Below are positions 58,639-64,000 of a stretch of 64,000 nt of DNA, piece after piece. The notes beneath the pieces are model-generated. The model did not search any database. It was given only the letters and a program-made list of their open reading frames with translations, and had not been told where the DNA came from. The position numbers and the translations under genes were made by a program. Origin of the DNA: Gautieria morchelliformis (lineage: Eukaryota > Basidiomycota > Agaricomycetes > Gomphales > Gomphaceae); contig WHVA01000155.1 of NCBI GenBank assembly GCA_015179125.1, forward strand, positions 124,001-188,000, written 5' to 3'. Within the stretch, counting starts at the first letter, position 1; each line of letters starts with the position of its first letter.

Positions 58639-60428
58639 TCAATCATTCAACTCTAACTCTCTTCTAATTCTCTCCCTCACATCTCTCAGCCCCCCGCGCT
58701 CGATTGTCACGCTTTTCGGACTGCGGTGTAAGACCTCTACACCTGACTCTTCCTTCGGCCTCGGAGAGCGTGGATTGGCGCTGCTGTTCCGCCGGGATGA
58801 GTGCTGAAAACATACTGATGACGCACTCACGGTTTACAAGCCGGCATTTCCAGCCAATCCTCTCCAGCGATCACCAGCGGCTTGAGATAAAACGGACATA
58901 AGCTTACTAACACATTTATTGACTCTTGCGCATCGGCTAAGAGGATCTTTGAGTATGGGAATATGACAAAAACAGGCAATCTAAGACCTGCTGAAATAGG
59001 AACGGTGGCTGACGAGACAAGAGCGCGCACAACCTCCTGGGTCTGCATAGTACGTCGTTTGCGTGCAACTGAAAGGGGACTTGATGAAGTTTGCGATGGG
59101 GATGAAAATAATCTACAGAATATCATATGTCGGCCAGAGTCAATGAGAAATGGGGGTGCTTACGCCCACACAGTGGCTGCGACTTCATCCAATCTCCCGA
59201 GGATGCACCTCCGTTTGAGTTCTTCTTGACCCAGCAGCCTCATCTTCTCTTTACTGACAGGTTCGAGTTCATTGTGCTGTTCCTGGCCTGACGGGGTAGA
59301 GGTGAGAGATTTCTGCCTAATGCGTTCATACAGGGCCGCTCGACGACTGGTCGTTGGCGTCTGCGGCACAGCCCCCGTTTGGCGTACAGGGGTTTGGGGT
59401 GTGTGGGGGGTTCGCGTTCGCGAAGTCTCTAGGTCAGGAGCTGATTTGACTGGGGAGGTAGATGGTGTTTGAGGTGTAACGGGGAAGGGAACAAATTCTT
59501 TCGGAGTACGTCTCGCAGAAACTGGGTGTGAGGCGATCCCCTTGGGGGGAGAGGCGGAACTTGACTTTGCGAAAGCTTTGGTAAGTGAGGTGAGCTTGGA
59601 TGTCACAGGTAACTTTGGAAGATCGGCGAGAGGCAGCACAGCTACCGTTGCCTCAGTGTTTAGCTGGCTTGTACGATCCACCGATGAACAGTGTATATCC
59701 CGGGGAGCAGATCTACACACCTTGGCCCATGTGCGAAGCTTTGCTTCTAGTGCTCGTCTTCGTGATTCGCCTTCAGCTGTCCACCTAGCTACTGCAGCCA
59801 TCCCCCCGCCCTTTCCTGAGGCCAGATCCATCTCGACCTCTATACCGATACCGTAGGCCGGCACCCTTTTCCCCTCAGACCGCACTAAATGTGTGGTGGG
59901 TGTAATAATAAACCCCATTGCACCCCGCGTCCATTCACGAGGTGCATCAGGAACCAGGAATGGATTGTCGTCATCATCCACGGCCACCTTCGGTCGCTTA
60001 GATTCAGGCGCACTTTCGCCGTTCCACTCCCATAACCAGCATAGACGCTTGAGGTCGTTAATATCACAGTTTACCGTGAACCCCATCGCTGTAGACAAGG
60101 AAAGATGGTCGAGAACATTTGGCACACGTCCCGTGTCAATCGAAGGAGAAACAGCTGATCTTGCAAGTGCGAGGGAGAGTGCATGTTGCAATGATGTGTG
60201 AATAGTTTGAAGACGAGTGAGGTGCTTTGGAAGGAAGGGCGATGTGGTCGAGCGGGAATTGGTTGTTGCAGGTGACGCGAATGAGCTGTGAATTTCGTTC
60301 GTCAGAGTGTGCCGTGGATCCAAATATTAAACACACGCTATTCTGAGTCTTTTGGGGGTTGTAATGGTCTCGTCATCGGAAGATGGGGTGCGTTTCTTCC
60401 CCGGAGACATGTTGAGATGTGCCGACAT
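58639..60428 (-). CDS. CDT1: DNA replication licensing factor Cdt1-like
   Basis: Cdt1 loads the MCM helicase at origins. Five exons (60428-60337, 60285-59164, 59112-58988, 58936-58831, 58783-58639) give 529 residues. The basic start [20 protein letters not shown] and TPKRLR precede [20 protein letters not shown] and a winged-helix-like domain with [32 protein letters not shown] and [21 protein letters not shown]-rich linker with many TP and TPQTP sites (possible CDK targets) leads to the C-terminal domain: [52 protein letters not shown] and [11 protein letters not shown]. The assignment rests on motifs recalled for fungal Cdt1 and not on a search. The first intron (60336-60286) removes an in-frame TAA. 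Confidence 0.68.
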
Positions 60429-60914
60429 AATGTGTGTAGCAATGTAACAACCTTGTTCGAGAAGGAGCGTGCTATATGTAAGATGTGATAAATTGGCAGT
60501 GTGTTAGCAACGCTGGATGCTTATATCGAATGAATATGTGTGGTGATTGGGGTGGGTGTGAGTCACGGTGTGACACTTCGCGCGTGTGACATTTGCCTTG
60601 GCTCTTTCACACTATCACCATCATCGTTTACATCGTATCCTTCCAAGAGCCAATAGCTACTAGGTCACGAGATGTGCAGCACCCAACCTTCCAGGCACTT
60701 GAGTGGCGCTGTGGCACATGGAACATTTGCCTCGCCTCTGGCACGATGAACACAGCTTCTAAACAAGACTGGGTGGAGTAAACCTACTTTTCACTACCCT
60801 CTTTTTCTGAGGTTTAAAGCTTGGCCTCTTTGGGCTTTGTCTACTCGCAAAGCCGGGAGCAGGCGTCTAAGTGTCTCACCTTTCCCTTTCTTCAGCCTCT
60901 CACAGTTTATCGAC
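60429..60914. promoter_or_regulatory. Divergent promoter region CDT1 / CCCH gene
   Basis: About 490 bp between divergent start codons. The repeated trinucleotide GTG/CAC-rich strings and CCTCTTT/TTTCTGAGG motifs are visible but I assign no factor. Confidence 0.4.
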
Positions 60915-62805
60915 ATGGATACGTCTAGCAGCGGTTCTGATGTTTCTACCACTGCTGGCCAGACAGGCTACATCGCATTGAACTTGGAACACTTATCGCA
61001 CCAGCAGTATGTATGATTTGAGTGGCACGGATCGCTAAGCTAAAACGGAACAGAAATGACCTTGTTGAACAGCAAAGTCGTGAGTTGTCCGGATCTATTT
61101 CAAATAAATTCACATGAATGTTTTGCAGATATATTCCACAGTATCGTTGAAGCAACCAAAGCGCTTCAAGAAAGAGTCAAAAGATCGACCGAGGATGCTG
61201 AGCTTTCGATGACGGAAGTGGAAATGTGGAAGAAAGCTTTTCTTAAGGAACAACAAAGGGCCGAAAGGGCGGAGCAACAGGCACAGTCGCACAAAAGGCA
61301 GATGGCCATTCAAGTATCAAAGGTAAGGCGAGATGGACTGCTCTATCGTTTGTGTTCTGTGTTGCAGTATTCTGACTATGCAAATGTCAGGACCGAGATT
61401 CCATAGTGCTAGCCCTTATTGATGGTGATGGGTATATCTTCAAAGATGAACTTTTGAAACGCGGTCGTGATGGAGGTCGAGAGGCGGCACAGACGTTAAA
61501 CGAAAAAATACTTGCTCGCGTTGGAGAAGAAGAGCAGAACCGCCCTCGGGTTCAAGTTTGGACCTACTTTTTCTGCAACCTGAAGGGGTTGCAGCAGACG
61601 CTTGTGGGACACGATGTTTGCACTAGTGGCGAATATGAAGCCTTCATGACAGGGTTTAACCAAGCTAATTCCCGCTTTACGATCAATGATGTTCATTCAG
61701 GGAAAGAGGCTGCTGACTCAAAAATCAAGGGTAAGCATCTAGTGCGGTGCGAGATGGTGTTGGCATGTTCATGTTCTTTAATTTTATAGCATATCTCCAG
61801 ACTTGGACTAGATTTCCTCAGGTCTTAAAAGTGTATTTAGGAGGTATGCGTGTGTCATTCCCACCGTATTCGACATTGTTCGCTCGAGGAGTGACAAGTA
61901 GTATCCTACAGTGTGTCACGACAATGGTTATCACCCTACGCTAGCTGAACTGCAAAGCGACGGCCTACTCGATAAGATAGTTTTATTACAGGGATACGAA
62001 CAAGTCGCCACCGAAATCCAGTCTTTGCATTTACCCATGCTTCAGATCGACAATCTCTTTAGGTCGGAGAAAGTCCCGACTAGGATAATGGGTGACAAGC
62101 GGGTAACACCTCCGAGTCCTACTGACGTCGCGGGTCCGAAACTTTCATACACGAGTGTGGTTGAACATTCCCGTCCGGCACCTGCTCCTCGGGTTCGCCA
62201 CCGAATGTTAAACGAGGCCGATTCATTAATCCAAATTTGGTTTGTGTTTCGTTTGTTTCCCACGATGCTGATGTACTGACGGAGACGGCACTACCCACTC
62301 AACCTTGTAGGAGCTTCATAAGCGTACGCCTTTACCATGTTAATTCACGTGTGCAAATGACATCGGAGTGTATCCACAGATAATCCTCCGCCGTGCAACC
62401 TTTTCTATCTTTCCAAATGCAACAAGGGGGTAAGTCATTTCATACCGTCAATTTTTGTCCCCAGATGTGAGCGCTGCCTCGCAGGCCGACTGCAAGTATG
62501 CCCACGACTATATTCTTGAGGCTGAGCACTATGATACATTACGAGAAAATGGCAAGAAGAGTCCGTGCCCAGCAGTGAACTTAGGTCGGTCCTCTCTAAG
62601 TGACTGGTCTTTGAGTATTCACCATTTGTCTACTCAGACTCTCCTTGTCCTTTCGGAGAGAACTGTGCTCTTGGCCACAAATGTCCGCAAGGCCCACAGT
62701 GTTTCCATCGTAAGCTTGATAGGTGTTGGTTCAAAGGAAGTGAGTGCGCCATTTCTCTGCAAACGTAGACACTGAGGCTCTTGCGCAGAAACGATGCACG
62801 TCTGA
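60915..62805 (+). CDS. CCCH zinc-finger protein with N-terminal coiled coil
   Basis: Exons 60915-61006, 61054-61079, 61129-61322, 61391-61730, 61790-61843 and 61912 onward, ending at 62803-62805; exons between about 62180 and 62400 are not settled. A coiled coil (EATKALQERVKRSTEDAEL) is followed by a globular domain with VLALIDGDGYIFKDELLKRG, GGREAAQTLNEKI and CHDNGYHPTLAEL, a fungal domain seen with CCCH fingers that has a PIN/NYN-like feel (acidic LIDGDGYIF strand). The C terminus has two C-x7/8-C-x5-C-x3-H fingers (CNLFYLSKCNKGADCKYAH and CPAVNL...CPFGENCALGH) and a further CPQGPQCFH. Role in RNA binding or decay is inferred. Confidence 0.82.
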
Positions 62806-63088
62806 TGCTTAAAAAACCGTTTGATTTTCACCCTGTCCATTAATTGATTGATGATGATTTGTATGCAATCGGTGCAAGCGCGAAACCTGCAGCCGTTTCT
62901 CCGAATTTGATTTTTCTTTCGCTGGCGTGATGTTGAGTATAAATAAGTTGATGAAACGGTATGAAGCGCTGCGTGCATCGGTATGTACCGAGAGCCATCG
63001 ATCACTCCGACCCAGTGCAGGTGCAACCACTGTTTGTTCGACTGGGTCAAGGGCTACCTGACTGTGCTGAGACGTTCTCTAACATAAC
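62806..63088. other. Intergenic
   Basis: Short spacer of about 280 bp between two genes on the same strand. It presumably holds the Rho GDI promoter; nothing else seen. Confidence 0.4.
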
Positions 63089-63981
63089 ATGGCTACTGTG
63101 AGCACCCCGGAGTTTGCGTCCAGTTCAGACATACCATAGCTTCACTAATGAATGCTTTAGAACGACGACAATGACGACCTTCTGCCATCGCAGACCAGCG
63201 GTTACAAGGCATCAGGTCTGAAGAGTGTCGACCATTACCAGAGTCTGGATGCAAATGACGAGTCTTTGAATCGGTGGAAAGCCTCCCTTGGGCTTGGCAG
63301 CGCCGCGGCTCCTGCCACCGGACCCAAGGTATAGTCATGTGTGATTTGCCTAGCGCGTCTCCATTCAAGGCGGTTTCCCGCTCCAAAATTGCTAGGTTAC
63401 TGTTCTCAGCCTTTTCTTAACAAGTCCTACACTACCTCCGGGGAAGAAGATCTCTCTCAACGTCACCAATCCGGCTGAACTGGCGCTGTTCAAGAAGAAC
63501 CCCTTGACCATAAAGGAGGGCGTCGAATACAAGTTTGATCATTTATTGTCCATGTCATGATCAGAGAGCTCATGCGCGTCCTTTAGTGTCGGCATAACTT
63601 TCAAAGTGAATCATTCCATTATTACCGGTGTTCGCTACATCCAAGTGGTGAAGCGCTCGGGAGTCAAAGGTCATTTTCACTTGGCGCTGGTTATGTCATT
63701 ACTTATATGTGCCTCCGTAGTGGATAAGCTCGAGCAGATGTTGGGCTCATATGCTCCACACAAGGATGGGGAGCCTTACACCAAGAACTTTGATCCCGAG
63801 GACAGTCCGTCGGGCATGTTGGCTCGTAGTGGAACGTATAATGTGAAAAGTAGGGTTATTGATGACGACGGTGAGATCTATGCGGGTATGTCGTTATGCG
63901 AATGCCTCTTTTTCTGTTGCGCTCACATTCTGACTAATTTAAGATTTTGAATGGTCTTTCAAACTCGCCAAAGAGTGGTAG
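63089..63981 (+). CDS. RDI1: Rho GDP-dissociation inhibitor
   Basis: Rho GDI extracts prenylated Rho/Cdc42 GTPases from membranes and holds them inactive in the cytosol. Six exons (63089-63097, 63161-63328, 63396-63532, 63587-63669, 63721-63885, 63944-63981) give 199 residues, the normal size. The first exon is 9 nt (MAT). The acidic N terminus (NDDNDDL) and SLNRWKASLGLG lead to the immunoglobulin-like domain: VTVLSLFLTSPTLPPGKKI, LTIKEGVEYNVGITFKVNHS, GVRYIQVVKRSGVKVDK, LGSYAPHKDGEPY and FDPEDSPSGMLARSGTYNVKS, ending FEWSFKLAKEW. All these are hallmarks of the family. The gene is complete, ending 19 bp before the window edge. Confidence 0.96.
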
Positions 63982-64000
63982 ATATGTATTCGAGTGCTTA

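Noticed and set aside
60290-60336. In-frame TAA near the start of CDT1 as a sign of a broken gene
   Set aside because: A 51-nt intron with CTGAC branch point and CACAG acceptor removes it and keeps phase.

Overview
This window is nuclear DNA of a filamentous basidiomycete, most likely an Agaricomycete. It holds about 27 protein-coding genes in 64 kb. Nearly all are cut by many short introns (about 45-65 nt) with a CTGAC/CTAAC-like branch point just before the acceptor. Genes lie on both strands without operons, and the gene set is typical of mushroom-forming fungi. I saw no tRNA, rRNA, CRISPR array or intact transposon. Gene models were spliced by eye from reading frame, splice signals and family motifs; exon phases were checked by arithmetic where exon limits are given.

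Layout. 0-13 kb: the 3' end of RAT1/XRN2, two unknown proteins, UDP-xylose synthase, then the ribosome-biogenesis genes ENP1 and NOP58 tail to tail. 13-18 kb: a recombination neighbourhood with SFR1 (Swi5-Sfr1 mediator) and PCH2 (meiotic AAA+ ATPase), enclosing a gene made of tandemly duplicated exons. 18-32 kb: an RGS/DEP regulator, a ketopantoate reductase, a C2H2 factor with an apparent frameshift, a 1168-residue coiled-coil protein, an isochorismatase-fold protein and an alpha/beta hydrolase. 32-41 kb: a cytochrome b5-like membrane protein, small unknown genes, a gene-poor 3 kb stretch, CTU1/NCS6 (tRNA thiolation) and ERG27 (sterol synthesis). 41-50 kb: NOP9 and a secreted serine carboxypeptidase, flanked by two copies of a short cassette whose interior is inverted between copies, then the m6A methyltransferase METTL3/IME4. 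50-64 kb: a full-size PDR-type ABC transporter, CDT1, a CCCH zinc-finger protein and a complete Rho GDI.

Themes. Three nucleolar processing factors (ENP1, NOP58, NOP9) and three genes tied to meiosis or recombination (SFR1, PCH2, METTL3/IME4) share the window. At least six genes appear to need GC-AG introns, and several use very small exons (9, 14, 21 and 26 nt). The most unusual loci are the tandem-exon gene next to PCH2, the flipped cassette pair, and a long insertion inside a zinc finger of METTL3.
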